64,000 nucleotides of DNA from Hydrogenophaga sp. (GCF_026125825.1 NZ_JAHCKK010000007.1:1-64000), one strand, 5' to 3'. Counted from the stretch's first letter, positions 1-9,464 are shown. Notes: generated by a model from the sequence alone, not told the origin. Made by a program: numbers and translations.

Positions 1-128
1 ACGTGGGTGGCCGCGCGACCTGTCCGGGTGTCGGGCAGTGGATAATCGCCCTTGATTCTACAAACCCCCTGCATCGCGGCGACCGGCCTCCGGGCCCGTT
101 CTGGCAGCCGGACCACCGAATTCCACCC

Positions 129-2594
129 TTGAACCGCCGCACCGATCCGTCGCCCTCCAAGCGCCCGCACGGAGTCCTCGCCAACCCGCATTTCGTGGCG
201 GTGCCCGTGGCGCGCGCGGTGCATGTGTTGCTGGCCGTGATCGCCTGGGGTGCCCTGTGGTCGCCTGGCGCCGCCCGCGCCCAGTCGGGCGACGGCGACG
301 AAGCCACCGTTCATTTGAAACCCAGCCGCGCGCTGCAGGAAAACCTGCCGGAAGACGCGCGCCAGCAGGCCCCGACCTTCGTGCGCGGGGACCGCATCGA
401 AGGCCAGACCGACAGCGTCACCACCGTCGAAGGAAATGCCGAGCTTCGCCGGCACGACACGGTGATCCGCGCCGATCGGCTCGAGTTCGACCAGCGCGAC
501 AGCGAGGCCAAAGCCACGGGCAATGTGCTGATCAACCGCAATGGCGACCGCTTCGAGGGCCCGGAGCTGCAAATCAATGTGGACACCTTCAAAGGCCAGT
601 TCCAGAAGCCCAATTTCACCCTGCTGCAGAACGAAGGCAAGGGCGACGCCAGCCGGCTGGACTTTCTGGGTGAGGACAACGCGACCGCGCACCAGGCCCG
701 CTACTCCACCTGCCCGCGCACGCCGGGGGCCGATTGGATGCCCGCCTGGCTGATCCGCGCCACGCGCATCGATTTCGACAACGTGGAAGAAATGGGCACG
801 GCCACCGGCGGCGTGATCGAGTTCAAGGGCGTGCCCATCCTCGGCTGGCCCCGCTTCAGCTTCCCCCTGACCGACAAGCGCAAGTCCGGTCTGCTGCCGC
901 CCACCATCAACCTGGACAGCATCAACGGGCTCGAGCTCACGCTGCCCTACTACCTCAATATCGCGCCCAACCTCGATGCCACGATCTACCCGACGCTCAT
1001 GAGCAAGCGCGGCCTGGAGCTCGGCGCCGAGGTGCGGTACCTGCAACCGAGCTATGCCGGTCAGGTGCGAGGGTCGTTCCTGCCCTCCGATCCCTTGCGC
1101 GACGACGACCGCTGGGGCTATTCTCTGCAGCACAGCCAGAACCTGAGCGGCTCCAGCCTGGGCCTGGGAGGGTCGGCCGGCCTCTCGCTGGACTTGAACC
1201 GCGTGAGCGACGACAACTACTGGCGCGATTTCCCGCGCGCTTTCGGCACGCTGAGCAACCGCCTGCTCGCGGGCAATGCGGTCTACAGCTGGAGCCGTGG
1301 CCCCTGGGCCGTCAGCGCGGGCGTCTACAGCTGGCAGACCCTGCAGGACATCGAAGCCCCCATCACGCCGCCATATGACCGCCTGCCCTCCGTGGCCGTG
1401 CGCTACAGCCGCGGCGATGGCCGCATCGGCGGCGTGAACGACTGGTACTACTCGGTGCTCAGCGAGTACACGCGCTTCGAGTCCGACCCCCTGCTCACCC
1501 GCCAGACCAACGGCTCGCGCTCCATGGCCATCGCCGAGCTCAGCCGGCGCTGGGAGGCGCCGGGATGGTTCTTCAAGCCGCGCGCGCAGCTGCACGCCAC
1601 GCAGTACCAGTTCGACAACCCCCTGGCCAATGGCTCGCGCACCGCATCGCGTGTGCTGCCCACGGTCAGCCTGGATGGCGGCCTCATCTTCGAGCGCGAC
1701 GCGAGCTACTTTGGCCGCGCCTTCGTTCAGACGCTGGAGCCGCGCGCCTTCTTCACCTGGACGCCCTACCGCGACCAGAGCCTGTTGCCCAACTACGACT
1801 CGGCCGCGAACGACTTCAATTTCGCGACCATCTTCTCGGAGAACGTGTTCGGCGGCAACGACCGCATTTCGGACACGCGGGCCATCACCGTGGGCGCGAG
1901 TTCGCGCCTGCTCGACCCGGAGTCCGGCGCCGAGGTTGTGCGCGTCGGGCTTGCCCAGCGCTACCTGATCCGCGACCAGAACGTCTTCCTGCCCAATGCC
2001 ACAGGCCAGTCGGGCGGCGCGCCGGTGACCGATCGGCTCAGCGACATCTTGCTGGCCACGCGTGTGCAATGGACGCCGCGCTGGACCGTCGACACCAATT
2101 TCCAGTACAGCCCGGGGGCTGGCGAATCGGTGCGCACCACCCTGGGTGTGCGCTACATGCCCAGCCGCTACCGGGTGTTCAGCGCGGCTTACCGCCTGCA
2201 GCGCGGCAGCAGCGAGCAGTACGACTTTGGCTGGCAGTGGCCCCTCAACGACCTGTGGGAGACGCCCGCGAAGACCGGCGTGCCGGGCCGCGGCCTGGGC
2301 GCTGGCCAGTGGTACAGCGTGGGCCGCATCAACTACAGCGTGCCCGACCGCAAGGTGGTCGATCTGGTGGCAGGCTTTGAGTACGATGCCGGTTGCTGGA
2401 TCGGGCGCGTCGTGCTCGAGCGGCTGCAGCGCAGCGCCTCCTCTGCCAATCAGCGTATCCTGTTCCAGCTGGAGTTCTCCGGTTTCACGCGCCTGGGCTC
2501 CAACCCTTTGAAGACGCTGAAGGACAACGTGCCGCGCTACCAGTACCTGCGCGAAGACATCAACCCGCCCAGCCGGTTCCAACAATATGACTGA
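129..2594 (+). CDS. lptD: LPS-assembly outer membrane protein LptD
   Basis: LptD inserts lipopolysaccharide into the outer leaflet of the outer membrane together with the lipoprotein LptE. The product has a Sec-type leader ending near AARAQ, a periplasmic OstA/LptA-like jellyroll (roughly residues 95-225) and a long beta-barrel domain rich in aromatic residues. From the TTG start at 129 it is 821 aa, near the family size (E. coli 784). The frame stays open to the window start, but TTG 129 places the signal peptide sensibly and no better start is visible. Only two cysteines of the disulfide system are apparent, Cys195 (STCPR) and Cys756 (AGCWIG), against four in E. coli, so a single interdomain disulfide is inferred. 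The stop overlaps the surA start by 8 bases, indicating an operon. Confidence 0.93.
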   Translation: MNRRTDPSPSKRPHGVLANPHFVAVPVARAVHVLLAVIAWGALWSPGAARAQSGDGDEATVHLKPSRALQENLPEDARQQAPTFVRGDRIEGQTDSVTTVEGNAELRRHDTVIRADRLEFDQRDSEAKATGNVLINRNGDRFEGPELQINVDTFKGQFQKPNFTLLQNEGKGDASRLDFLGEDNATAHQARYSTCPRTPGADWMPAWLIRATRIDFDNVEEMGTATGGVIEFKGVPILGWPRFSFPLTDKRKSGLLPPTINLDSINGLELTLPYYLNIAPNLDATIYPTLMSKRGLELGAEVRYLQPSYAGQVRGSFLPSDPLRDDDRWGYSLQHSQNLSGSSLGLGGSAGLSLDLNRVSDDNYWRDFPRAFGTLSNRLLAGNAVYSWSRGPWAVSAGVYSWQTLQDIEAPITPPYDRLPSVAVRYSRGDGRIGGVNDWYYSVLSEYTRFESDPLLTRQTNGSRSMAIAELSRRWEAPGWFFKPRAQLHATQYQFDNPLANGSRTASRVLPTVSLDGGLIFERDASYFGRAFVQTLEPRAFFTWTPYRDQSLLPNYDSAANDFNFATIFSENVFGGNDRISDTRAITVGASSRLLDPESGAEVVRVGLAQRYLIRDQNVFLPNATGQSGGAPVTDRLSDILLATRVQWTPRWTVDTNFQYSPGAGESVRTTLGVRYMPSRYRVFSAAYRLQRGSSEQYDFGWQWPLNDLWETPAKTGVPGRGLGAGQWYSVGRINYSVPDRKVVDLVAGFEYDAGCWIGRVVLERLQRSASSANQRILFQLEFSGFTRLGSNPLKTLKDNVPRYQYLREDINPPSRFQQYD

Positions 2595-3972
2595 TCGCCA
2601 AACCGCCCCTTCACGCCTGTCCACCTGGTTGTTGTGCGTGCCCCTGGTGTGGGCTTGTACCGTCCAGGCGCAAGGCCTGCGGTCCTCGGGCCAGCTCAAT
2701 CTGCCGCGCAGCACCGCGCCCGCCGCCCCGACCCAGCAAGGCACGGCGGACTTCATCGTCGCGCTGGTCAATTCCGAACCCGTCACCAACAACGAAGTGC
2801 GCCAGCGCCTCTTGCGTGTGGAGCAGCAGATCGCCCAGGAGGGCACGGCCATGCCGGCGCGCGACGTGCTCGTGCGCGAGGTGCTTGAGCAGATCATCAA
2901 CGAGCGGGCGCAGATGCAGCAGGCCAGCGAGCTCGGCATCACGGTGGACGAAGCCGCGGTCACGCAGGCCGAGCAGGCGATCGCGGCGCAGAACCAGCTC
3001 AGCCCCGACGAACTTCGACGCCGCCTGGCGGCCGAGGGCATCGACATCAACCGCTTCCGCAACAACCTGCGCAACCAGATCCTGCTGCAGCGCGTGCAGG
3101 AGCGCCAGGTCGACTCCCGTGTGCGGGTGACCGATGCCGACATCGATGACTTCATCCGCGAGCAGCGCGGCAACAGCGACGTCGCCAGCCTGGAGCTCAA
3201 CCTCGCCCACGTGCTCGTGGCGGTTCCCGAAGGTGCCACGCCCGAGCGCATCCAGGAACTGCAGGCTCGCGCGCAAGGCGTGGCCGAGCGGGCCCGCGCG
3301 GGCGCGGACTTCGCCCAGCTCGCGCGCGATTTCTCCGATGCGCCGGAGCGGACCAACGGAGGCCTGTTCGGCATGCGACCGGCCACCCGCCTGCCCAGCC
3401 TGTTCGTCGATGCCACGCGCGCGCTCGCTGCGGGTGGCGTGGCAGGGCCGCTGCGCAGCCCGGCCGGTTTCCACGTGCTCAAGGTGATCGAGAAGAAGCA
3501 GGCGGGCATGCCCGATGCCATCGTGACGCAGACCCGGGCGCGCCACATCCTGTTGCGCACGGGGCCGCAGCTGAGCCAGGCGGACGCGGTTGCGCGCCTC
3601 GCCGCTTTCCGCCAGCAGATCGCCAGCGGCCAGGCCAGCTTCGAAGCGCTCGCGCGCGAACACAGCCAGGACGGTTCGGCCAGCCAGGGCGGGGACCTTG
3701 GCTGGGCCGGTCCGGGCATGTTCGTGCCCGAGTTCGAGCAGGCCATGAATGCGTTGCGACCGGGCGAGGTGTCGGCACCCCTGGTCTCTCGCTTCGGGGT
3801 GCACCTCATCCGCGTGGACGAGCGCCGGCAGGCCACGCTCACGCAGCGCGAGCAGCGCGACATGGTGCGCGGCCTGGCGCGCGAGAAGAAACTCGAAGAC
3901 GCCCTGCGGGTGTGGACGCAGGACACGCGCAGCCGGGCCTACGTCGAGTACCGCGACCCGCCGCAGCCGTGA
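2587..3972 (+). CDS. surA: Periplasmic chaperone / peptidyl-prolyl isomerase SurA
   Basis: SurA escorts unfolded outer-membrane proteins, including LptD, through the periplasm to the Bam complex. The 461-aa product has a signal peptide ending near VQAQ, an N-terminal SurA chaperone domain with the [10 protein letters not shown] start typical of the family, and two parvulin rotamase domains (about residues 200-300 and 315-415), each with the GG(D/L)-G/L-W/F pattern (NGGLFGM and QGGDLGW). The ATG overlaps the last codons of lptD, so translation is probably coupled. The order lptD-surA-rsmA matches the classic enterobacterial operon except that pdxA is missing. Confidence 0.95.
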   Translation: MTDRQTAPSRLSTWLLCVPLVWACTVQAQGLRSSGQLNLPRSTAPAAPTQQGTADFIVALVNSEPVTNNEVRQRLLRVEQQIAQEGTAMPARDVLVREVLEQIINERAQMQQASELGITVDEAAVTQAEQAIAAQNQLSPDELRRRLAAEGIDINRFRNNLRNQILLQRVQERQVDSRVRVTDADIDDFIREQRGNSDVASLELNLAHVLVAVPEGATPERIQELQARAQGVAERARAGADFAQLARDFSDAPERTNGGLFGMRPATRLPSLFVDATRALAAGGVAGPLRSPAGFHVLKVIEKKQAGMPDAIVTQTRARHILLRTGPQLSQADAVARLAAFRQQIASGQASFEALAREHSQDGSASQGGDLGWAGPGMFVPEFEQAMNALRPGEVSAPLVSRFGVHLIRVDERRQATLTQREQRDMVRGLAREKKLEDALRVWTQDTRSRAYVEYRDPPQP

Positions 3973-4006
3973 GGCCGCTGGCGCGCGGCGCGAGACCCGC
4001 CATCGC

Positions 4007-4780
4007 ATGAAGCACATCGCCCGCAAACGGTTCGGCCAGCACTTCCTGACCGACAGCGCGATCATCGACGCCATCGTCACGGCCATCGCGCCGACGCCGG
4101 GCGACGCCATGGTCGAGATCGGACCTGGCCTGGCCGCGCTCACGCAGCCCCTGGTGGAGCGCCTGGGCCGGCTGACGGTGATCGAACTCGATCGAGACCT
4201 CGCCGTTCGACTGCGCGAGCATGGCCAGCTCGACGTGATCGAGTCCGATGTGCTCAAGGTGGACTTCAGCGCGCTGGCCCTGCGGCTGGGCGCGCAGGGG
4301 CGCCTGCGCGTGGTGGGCAACCTGCCCTACAACATCTCCACGCCGATCCTGTTCCACCTGCTCGACCACGTCGCGGTCGTGCAGGACCAGCACTTCATGC
4401 TGCAGAAAGAGGTGATCGACCGCATGGTCGCGCGGCCCGCCACGGCCGACTATGGCCGCCTGTCGGTGATGCTCCAATGGCGCTACGCGATGGACAATGT
4501 GCTGTTCGTGCCCCCGGAGAGTTTCGACCCGCCTCCGCGGGTGGACAGCGCCATCGTGCGCATGGTGCCCCTGTCCGCGCCGCCCGCGCTCGACGTGGCG
4601 CGGTATGGGGCGATGGTGCAGGTGGCGTTCAGCCAGCGCCGCAAGATCCTGCGCAACACCTTGGGCCGCTGGCTCGACGAGCAGGGGTTTGACGGCGACT
4701 TCGACCTGCAACGCCGGGCCGAAGAGGTGCCGGTGAGCGAATACGTCGCCCTGGCGCAGGCCACCCCCGCCAAGGCATGA
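4007..4780 (+). CDS. rsmA: 16S rRNA (adenine1518-N6/adenine1519-N6)-dimethyltransferase
   Basis: RsmA (KsgA) dimethylates two adjacent adenines in the 3'-terminal helix 45 loop of 16S rRNA using S-adenosylmethionine, a late quality check in 30S assembly. The 257-aa product begins [14 protein letters not shown], the family N-terminus. It contains the SAM-binding motif [11 protein letters not shown] and the catalytic NLPYNIS motif, followed by the C-terminal KsgA helical domain with the QRRKILRN segment. The ATG at 4007 is chosen because the conserved N-terminus starts there. It lies 34 bases after surA on the same strand and is followed by a hairpin terminator. Confidence 0.95.
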   Translation: MKHIARKRFGQHFLTDSAIIDAIVTAIAPTPGDAMVEIGPGLAALTQPLVERLGRLTVIELDRDLAVRLREHGQLDVIESDVLKVDFSALALRLGAQGRLRVVGNLPYNISTPILFHLLDHVAVVQDQHFMLQKEVIDRMVARPATADYGRLSVMLQWRYAMDNVLFVPPESFDPPPRVDSAIVRMVPLSAPPALDVARYGAMVQVAFSQRRKILRNTLGRWLDEQGFDGDFDLQRRAEEVPVSEYVALAQATPAKA

Positions 4781-4782
4781 AA

Positions 4783-4807
4783 AAAGCCGCTGGGCTGCAG
4801 CGGCTTT
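4783..4807. terminator. Bidirectional hairpin terminator between rsmA and barstar gene
   Basis: Nine-bp perfect stem (AAAGCCGCT / AGCGGCTTT) around a 7-nt loop, directly after the rsmA stop. It sits between convergent genes, with A and T runs at the stem base on both sides. Confidence 0.75.
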
Positions 4808-4829
4808 CTGAAGGCGGGGTGGACCGCAA

Positions 4830-5372
4830 TCAGGCGGCGGCCAGCCAGTAACCCGCGTTGAACGGGCTGCTCATGCGCAGCGCCATCGGGCTCACGTCCA
4901 GGATCTTGTCGGTGGGCATGGGCTCGTCGGTCTGCACTTCGATGGGCTCTTCGCCCTTGGGCGCGCGCGCCACCGAGAACGAATAGAAGCAGCGGAACGG
5001 GACCTTGCGGTCCGACCAGTAGTCGGCGGCATCACGGAAGATGTCGAGCAGCTGCTCGCGCGCTTCCTTGTCGAACTTGGCGTGCGCTGGAATGTGCTCC
5101 AGCACGACGATGAAGCCGGTCTGCGGGCCCGACTTGTGCACCATGTCCGTCATGCAATCGTAGAGCGCGTCGAAGTTCTTGCCGAAGTGCGACGGCAAGG
5201 TGTACTGGGCCGCGATCAACTCCAACACATCCTGCTTGCTCTGGGCCTTGGCCAGGTTGGCGTACAGGAAGTGATGCCCCAGGTGCTCGGCCGCAGCCTG
5301 CAGGTCTTTCACGCCGTGGGCGCGAATCGACTGAACGATGTTGGGGCGTACGTTACGAAGTGGCGTGTCCAT
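4830..5372 (-). CDS. Barstar-family ribonuclease inhibitor
   Basis: Cytoplasmic inhibitor that blocks a barnase/RNase Sa-type ribonuclease by occluding its active site. The 180-aa product carries the barstar core LPSHFGKNFDALYDCM (about residues 59-74), nearly identical in pattern to Bacillus barstar. The two inhibitory aspartates align as Asp68 and Asp72. Barstar is about 90 aa; here there are N-terminal and C-terminal extensions (residues about 140-180 include an acidic segment and PTDKILDVSP). The ATG at 5372 is preferred, with an AAAGAGA-type ribosome site upstream. It follows the ribonuclease gene by 54 bases on the same strand, the usual toxin-then-inhibitor arrangement. That it inhibits this particular RNase is inference from the pairing. 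Confidence 0.85.
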   Translation of the reverse strand: MDTPLRNVRPNIVQSIRAHGVKDLQAAAEHLGHHFLYANLAKAQSKQDVLELIAAQYTLPSHFGKNFDALYDCMTDMVHKSGPQTGFIVVLEHIPAHAKFDKEAREQLLDIFRDAADYWSDRKVPFRCFYSFSVARAPKGEEPIEVQTDEPMPTDKILDVSPMALRMSSPFNAGYWLAAA

Positions 5373-5426
5373 CTCCGCGTCTCTTTCTAAGGTCAAAGTT
5401 AAAAATCCGTTCACACCACCGGAGGT

Positions 5427-5849
5427 TCACTGCACGATCAGCCGGAAGCTGCTGTAGTGGTCTTCGGTGTAATAACACGCTTCAGGGGCTCGGGGCTTCA
5501 ACCCGCCACACACGATCCGCCGGGCTCCCCGGTGGTTCAGACCCGGCGTGGGCACCGTGTATTCCCGGTAGTACCCACGCTTCTCGTTGGGCAGAAGGCG
5601 TTCGCGGTTGCCAAACACCGAGCCGTCCTTGTCGTATCGGAAGGGCCCGCCTTGCCGGATCTGGTTCATCACGTCCTGGCCTTGCGGCGGCAGTCCCGAG
5701 ACCACCACCGTTGCGGCACTCGAATCGGACCATGAAGCATTCGGGGCGCGGGCCTGCACCGCAATGGTGCCCAATACCGCCGCCAGAACGGCGGCGAGGG
5801 CCACTCCCCTGGCCTTCCCGACACGAGCCCGGATCTGTTTCAGACCCAT
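5427..5849 (-). CDS. Secreted guanyl-specific ribonuclease, RNase Sa/barnase (N1/T1) family
   Basis: Small secreted endoribonuclease expected to cleave RNA after guanosine through a 2',3'-cyclic phosphate intermediate. The 140-aa product has a basic N-terminus and a hydrophobic Sec signal (about residues 14-34), then a mature domain strongly resembling Streptomyces RNase Sa: GLPP near the start, GPFRYDKDG-VFGNRE, YYREYTV, the RG-RR-IVCGG strand and YYTEDHYSSF. Catalytic residues can be placed by motif: Glu96, Arg107, Arg111 and His131, matching Glu54, Arg65, Arg69 and His85 of RNase Sa. The ATG at 5849 has AGGAG about 11 bases upstream; an in-frame ATG at 5873 is the alternative. The barstar-like gene lies just downstream. 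Confidence 0.88.
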   Translation of the reverse strand: MGLKQIRARVGKARGVALAAVLAAVLGTIAVQARAPNASWSDSSAATVVVSGLPPQGQDVMNQIRQGGPFRYDKDGSVFGNRERLLPNEKRGYYREYTVPTPGLNHRGARRIVCGGLKPRAPEACYYTEDHYSSFRLIVQ

Positions 5850-5987
5850 GAAATTCCCAGCTCCTGAAGACATCAACCCGCCTCCTGCACCTTTTGAAAG
5901 CAATGCCAAAGCATTATTTCGTGCCGTGCCGGAGGGCGGGTTAACCCTGAAATCCAAGCGCGCTAGTGTGCCTGACCCGGGGGGAAA

Positions 5988-6057
5988 AAGCAAGCGCCTG
6001 CTGAAATATTCAGCAAATCTCCGCGCTGGGAATGTGAGTAAAAGTTAGCGCTTGCTT
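5988..6057 (-). terminator. Nested inverted repeats downstream of maeB, probable terminator
   Basis: Ten-bp perfect inverted repeat (AAGCAAGCGC at 5988-5997, GCGCTTGCTT at 6048-6057) enclosing a 17-bp palindrome, TGCTGAA-ATA-TTCAGCA (5999-6015). Read on the minus strand after maeB, the second arm runs straight into a T run, as in a factor-independent terminator, though the loop is unusually large. The remaining bases between maeB and the ribonuclease gene hold a GGGTTAACCC palindrome (5938-5947) and no gene. Confidence 0.5.
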
Positions 6058-6069
6058 GTTTGGGAGGCG

Positions 6070-8397
6070 TCAACGCGAGACGTTGGCATCCGCCACGGTG
6101 AGGGCGGTCATGTTGACGATGCGACGCACCGTGGCGCTGGGGGTCAGGATGTGCACCGGTTTGTCGGCGCCCAGCAGCACCGGCCCGACGGCAATGTTGC
6201 CGCCCGCCGCCGTTTTGAGCAGGTTGCAGGCGATGTTGGCGGCATCGATGTTGGGCAGCACCAGCAGGTTGGCCGGCCCCTTGAGCGTGGAGTTGGGCAT
6301 CAGGGCGTCGCGCGCGTTCGAGTCCAGTGCCACATCTCCGTGCATTTCACCGTCGACCTCCAGCCAGGGTGCCTGCTCGCGCAGCAGCGCCAGGGTGCGG
6401 CGCATTTTGATGGCGCTGGGCTCGTCGCTGGAGCCGAAGTTGGAGTGCGAGAGCAGGGCTGCCTTGGGTTGCAGGCCGAAGCGCAGCATTTCCTCGGCCG
6501 CCATCACGGTGATCTCGCACAGCTCTTCGGGTGTGGGGTCGTAGTTGACGTGCGTGTCGACCAGGAACACCTGGCGGCCGGGCAGCATGAGGCCGTTCAT
6601 GCAGGCGTAGATGCGCACGTCCTGGGCGGTGCTGGGGCTGCCGCCGGCGCGCTTGCCGATCACCTGGTCGATGTACTTCAGGTGGTGCTGGGTGGAGCCC
6701 CAGGTGCCGCAGATGAGGCCATCCACCTCGCCCTTGTGCAGCAGCATCGCGCCGATGAGCGTGAGGCGGCGGCGCATCTCGATCTTGGCAAGCTGCTGCG
6801 TCACGCCCTTGCGCTCGGTCATGCGGTGGTAGGTCTGCCAGAAGTCGCGGTAGCGGTCGTCCTGCTCCACATTGACGACGTCGTAGTCGAGCTCTTCGCG
6901 CAGGCGCAGGCCGAACTTCTCGATGCGCTGCGCGATGATGGCCGGACGGCCGATCAGCGTGGGACGGGCCAGGCCTTCGTCCACCACGATCTGGCAGGCG
7001 CGCAGCACGCGCTCTTCTTCGCCTTCGGCGTAGGCCACGCGCTTGCGCGCTGCGGCCTTCGCGGCCGAGAAGATGGGCTTCATGATGGTGCCCGAGGCGA
7101 ACACGAAGCTCTGGAGCTTTTCGCGGTAGGCCGCCATGTCGGGCACGGGCCGCTGGGCCACGCCGCTGTCGACCGCGGCTTGCGCCACGGCGGGCGCGAT
7201 CTTCATCATCAGGCGGGGGTCGAACGGCTTGGGGATGAGGTACTCGGGCCCGAACGCCAGCTTCTCGCCCGCATAGGCCGCAGCCACCACCTCGCTCTGC
7301 TCGGCCTGCGCCAGTTCGGCGATGGCGTGCACCGCGGCGATCTCCATCTCATCGGTGATGGTGGAGGCGCCCGCATCGAGCGCGCCGCGGAAGATGTAGG
7401 GGAAGCACAGGACGTTGTTGACCTGGTTGGGGTAATCGGTGCGCCCCGTGGCCATGATGATGTCGTTGCGCACGGCGTGCGCGTCCTCGGGCGCGATCTC
7501 GGGGTTCGGGTTGGCCAGTGCGAAGATCACCGGCTTGGCCGCCATCGAGGCCACCATCTCGGGCTTGAGCACGCCGCCGGCCGACAGGCCGAGGAACACG
7601 TCGGCACCGACGATCACCTCGGCGAGCTTGCGCTTGTCGGTCTTCTGCATGTATTGGCGCTTGTCGTCGTCCATCAGCTCCTCGCGGCCCTCGTAGACCA
7701 CGCCGGCCAGGTCGGTGACGAACACGTTCTCGCGCTTGAGCCCGACCTTGAGCAGCAGGTTCAGGCAGGCCAGTGCCGCCGCGCCCGCGCCCGAGGTGAC
7801 CAGCTTGACCTGGCCGATGTCCTTGCCCGCGACCTTCAGCCCGTTGAGCATGGCCGCCGCCACCGTGATGGCGGTGCCGTGCTGATCGTCGTGGAACACG
7901 GGGATGTTCATGCGCTTGCGCAGCTCGCGCTCGACATAGAAGCAGTCCGGCGCCTTGATGTCTTCCAGGTTGATCGCACCGAAGGTCGGCTCCAGGGCCG
8001 CGATCACTTCGACCAGCTTGACCGGGTCCTTCTCGTTGATCTCGATGTCGAACACATCGACGCCGGCGAACTTCTTGAAAAGCACGCCCTTGCCTTCCAT
8101 CACCGGCTTGGCCGCCAGAGGGCCAATGTCGCCCAAGCCGAGCACGGCCGTGCCGTTGGTGATGACCGCCACCAGGTTGCCGCGGGCGGTGTACTTGTAG
8201 GCGTTGACCGGGTTGGCCACGATTTCTTCGCAGGGGGCGGCCACGCCGGGCGAGTAGGCCAGGGCGAGATCGCGCTGGTTGGTGAGCTGCTTGGTGGCCG
8301 CGATCGACACCTTGCCGGGGACTGGGAACTCGTGGTATTCGAGTGCGGCTCGGCGCAGCTCGGCGCGCTTGTTCTCAGGGCTGTTTTCCATGCTCAT
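6070..8397 (-). CDS. maeB: NADP-dependent malic enzyme with C-terminal phosphotransacetylase-like domain
   Basis: Oxidatively decarboxylates malate to pyruvate and CO2 with NADP+ reduction, a gluconeogenic and NADPH-supplying step. The 775-aa product has the hybrid MaeB layout: malic enzyme N-terminal and NAD-binding domains (residues about 10-425, with [20 protein letters not shown] and the glycine-rich [13 protein letters not shown]), followed by a phosphotransacetylase-like domain (about 430-770), which in characterised MaeB proteins has no transacetylase activity and serves allostery. ATG 8397 has a CTGGAG site 8 bases upstream; ATG 8391 is an alternative. It is monocistronic by spacing. 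The 228 bases upstream hold no gene; TAGAAT at 8448-8453 (minus strand) is a possible -10. Confidence 0.95.
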   Translation of the reverse strand: MSMENSPENKRAELRRAALEYHEFPVPGKVSIAATKQLTNQRDLALAYSPGVAAPCEEIVANPVNAYKYTARGNLVAVITNGTAVLGLGDIGPLAAKPVMEGKGVLFKKFAGVDVFDIEINEKDPVKLVEVIAALEPTFGAINLEDIKAPDCFYVERELRKRMNIPVFHDDQHGTAITVAAAMLNGLKVAGKDIGQVKLVTSGAGAAALACLNLLLKVGLKRENVFVTDLAGVVYEGREELMDDDKRQYMQKTDKRKLAEVIVGADVFLGLSAGGVLKPEMVASMAAKPVIFALANPNPEIAPEDAHAVRNDIIMATGRTDYPNQVNNVLCFPYIFRGALDAGASTITDEMEIAAVHAIAELAQAEQSEVVAAAYAGEKLAFGPEYLIPKPFDPRLMMKIAPAVAQAAVDSGVAQRPVPDMAAYREKLQSFVFASGTIMKPIFSAAKAAARKRVAYAEGEEERVLRACQIVVDEGLARPTLIGRPAIIAQRIEKFGLRLREELDYDVVNVEQDDRYRDFWQTYHRMTERKGVTQQLAKIEMRRRLTLIGAMLLHKGEVDGLICGTWGSTQHHLKYIDQVIGKRAGGSPSTAQDVRIYACMNGLMLPGRQVFLVDTHVNYDPTPEELCEITVMAAEEMLRFGLQPKAALLSHSNFGSSDEPSAIKMRRTLALLREQAPWLEVDGEMHGDVALDSNARDALMPNSTLKGPANLLVLPNIDAANIACNLLKTAAGGNIAVGPVLLGADKPVHILTPSATVRRIVNMTALTVADANVSR

Positions 8398-8625
8398 GCT
8401 CTTGTCTCCAGCGGGTCGTCATCTTGCGATGCGGAAAGGAATTGCGCATTCTAAAGCGCCGGGCGGGAAAACCCTAGTGCGTGGAACCGCGTAAAGCGTC
8501 CGGGTGCCTTTGACTTTTCCGGACGGAATGGCCAAGGCCAACACCACCAGCCGCAGTATGCGGCAGCGTCTTGGGCCCACACGGGGCGGGCAGGGAAAGT
8601 CTGGAGGGGGAAAGCCCTGCGGTGC

Positions 8626-8850
8626 TCAGGCCGCAGCGGCCTGGGCGGGCAAGGTGGCAGGGTGCAGCTGCAAATGCACCACCGACTGGTGGGGCGTGCA
8701 CTCCGACCAGAGGGTGCGGGCGCAGGACTCGCACTGGCCGCACTGGGTGGCCACGCCCAATTCGAGCTGGATGTCGTCGAATGCCATGCCCGACCGTGCA
8801 CAGCGTGCGATGGTCTGGTCACTGACTCGGTGGCAAACGCAAACGATCAT
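8626..8850 (-). CDS. bfd: Bacterioferritin-associated ferredoxin
   Basis: Bfd is a small [2Fe-2S] protein that docks on bacterioferritin and delivers electrons through its heme to mobilise stored iron. The 74-aa product shows the diagnostic ligand pattern Cys4-x-Cys6 and Cys37-x2-Cys40 in the BFD-like fold (MIVCVCHRV...TQCGQCESC). A Fur-box-like site lies 44-64 bases upstream, consistent with induction under iron starvation. The bacterioferritin gene is on the same strand upstream but is separated by its own terminator, so the two are probably transcribed separately, as in organisms where bfd and bfr respond oppositely to iron. Confidence 0.92.
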   Translation of the reverse strand: MIVCVCHRVSDQTIARCARSGMAFDDIQLELGVATQCGQCESCARTLWSECTPHQSVVHLQLHPATLPAQAAAA

Positions 8851-8893
8851 GGGGCAGAGGGGCGAAAAGGGTGGTTCAGCGTGAACGTGTGCG

Positions 8894-8914
8894 CAAATGA
8901 TAATTGATCGTATT
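8894..8914. promoter_or_regulatory. Fur-box-like site upstream of bfd
   Basis: AT-rich GATAAT-containing sequence resembling the 19-bp Fur box, 44-64 bases upstream of the bfd start and downstream of the bfr terminator. The left half fits the consensus well, the right half only partly. Confidence 0.55.
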
Positions 8915-8923
8915 CAAAAGACC

Positions 8924-8952
8924 AAAAAAAAGCCCCGCGCATCGGCGGGGCT
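8924..8952 (-). terminator. Intrinsic terminator of bfr
   Basis: Eight-bp GC-rich stem AGCCCCGC / GCGGGGCT with a 6-nt loop. The A run at 8924-8931 becomes a T tract on the minus strand directly after the stem. It begins 36 bases after the bfr stop. Confidence 0.85.
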
Positions 8953-8987
8953 CTTGGGCTGGAAGGGGGCGTGCCGGGCGGGAGCGC

Positions 8988-9464
8988 TCAGCTGACCGAG
9001 CCCATCTGGCTCTGGAGGTAGTTCTGGATGCCCACCTTGCCGAGCAGGTCGATCTGGGTTTCCAAGAAGTCGATGTGCTCTTCCGTGTCGTCCAGGATCG
9101 TCTGCAGCAGATCGCGGGACACGTAGTCGCGCACCGATTCGCAGTGGGCGATGCCGTCCTTGATGGTCTTCTGCGCGCCGGTTTCCAGGGCCAGGTCGCT
9201 CTTGAGAATCTCGGGCACGTCCTCGCCGATGTTCAGCTTGCCCAGGTCCTGCAGGTTGGGCAGGCCGTCGAGCGTGAAGATGCGATCCATGAGCTTGTCG
9301 GCGTGCTTCATTTCGCCGATCGACTCTTCGTATTCCTTGGCGGCCAGCTTGTCCAGGCCCCAGTGCTTGAGCATGCGGTAGTGGACGAAATACTGGTTGA
9401 TCGCGGTGAGCTCGTTCTTGAGTTGAGCCTGCAGATGGGTGATGACTTGGGCGTCGCCTTTCAC
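8988..9464 (-). CDS. bfr: Bacterioferritin
   Basis: Heme-containing 24-mer ferritin that oxidises Fe(II) and stores it as a mineral core. The 158-aa product has exactly the length of E. coli Bfr and aligns without gaps. Ferroxidase ligands Glu18, Glu51, His54, Glu94 and His130 and the heme ligand Met52 are present. The position of E. coli Glu127 is Thr127 (segment DDTEEHID), with Glu128 and Glu129 next to it. The GTG start at 9464 is chosen because AAAGGAG lies 7 bases upstream and the conserved MKGD start follows; the longer open frame upstream is non-homologous. It shares its upstream region with the divergent heme receptor. Confidence 0.94.
   Translation of the reverse strand: MKGDAQVITHLQAQLKNELTAINQYFVHYRMLKHWGLDKLAAKEYEESIGEMKHADKLMDRIFTLDGLPNLQDLGKLNIGEDVPEILKSDLALETGAQKTIKDGIAHCESVRDYVSRDLLQTILDDTEEHIDFLETQIDLLGKVGIQNYLQSQMGSVS

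Noticed and set aside
6052-8454. An 800-codon open frame antisense to maeB
   Set aside because: No motif, and the maeB frame has full domain structure.
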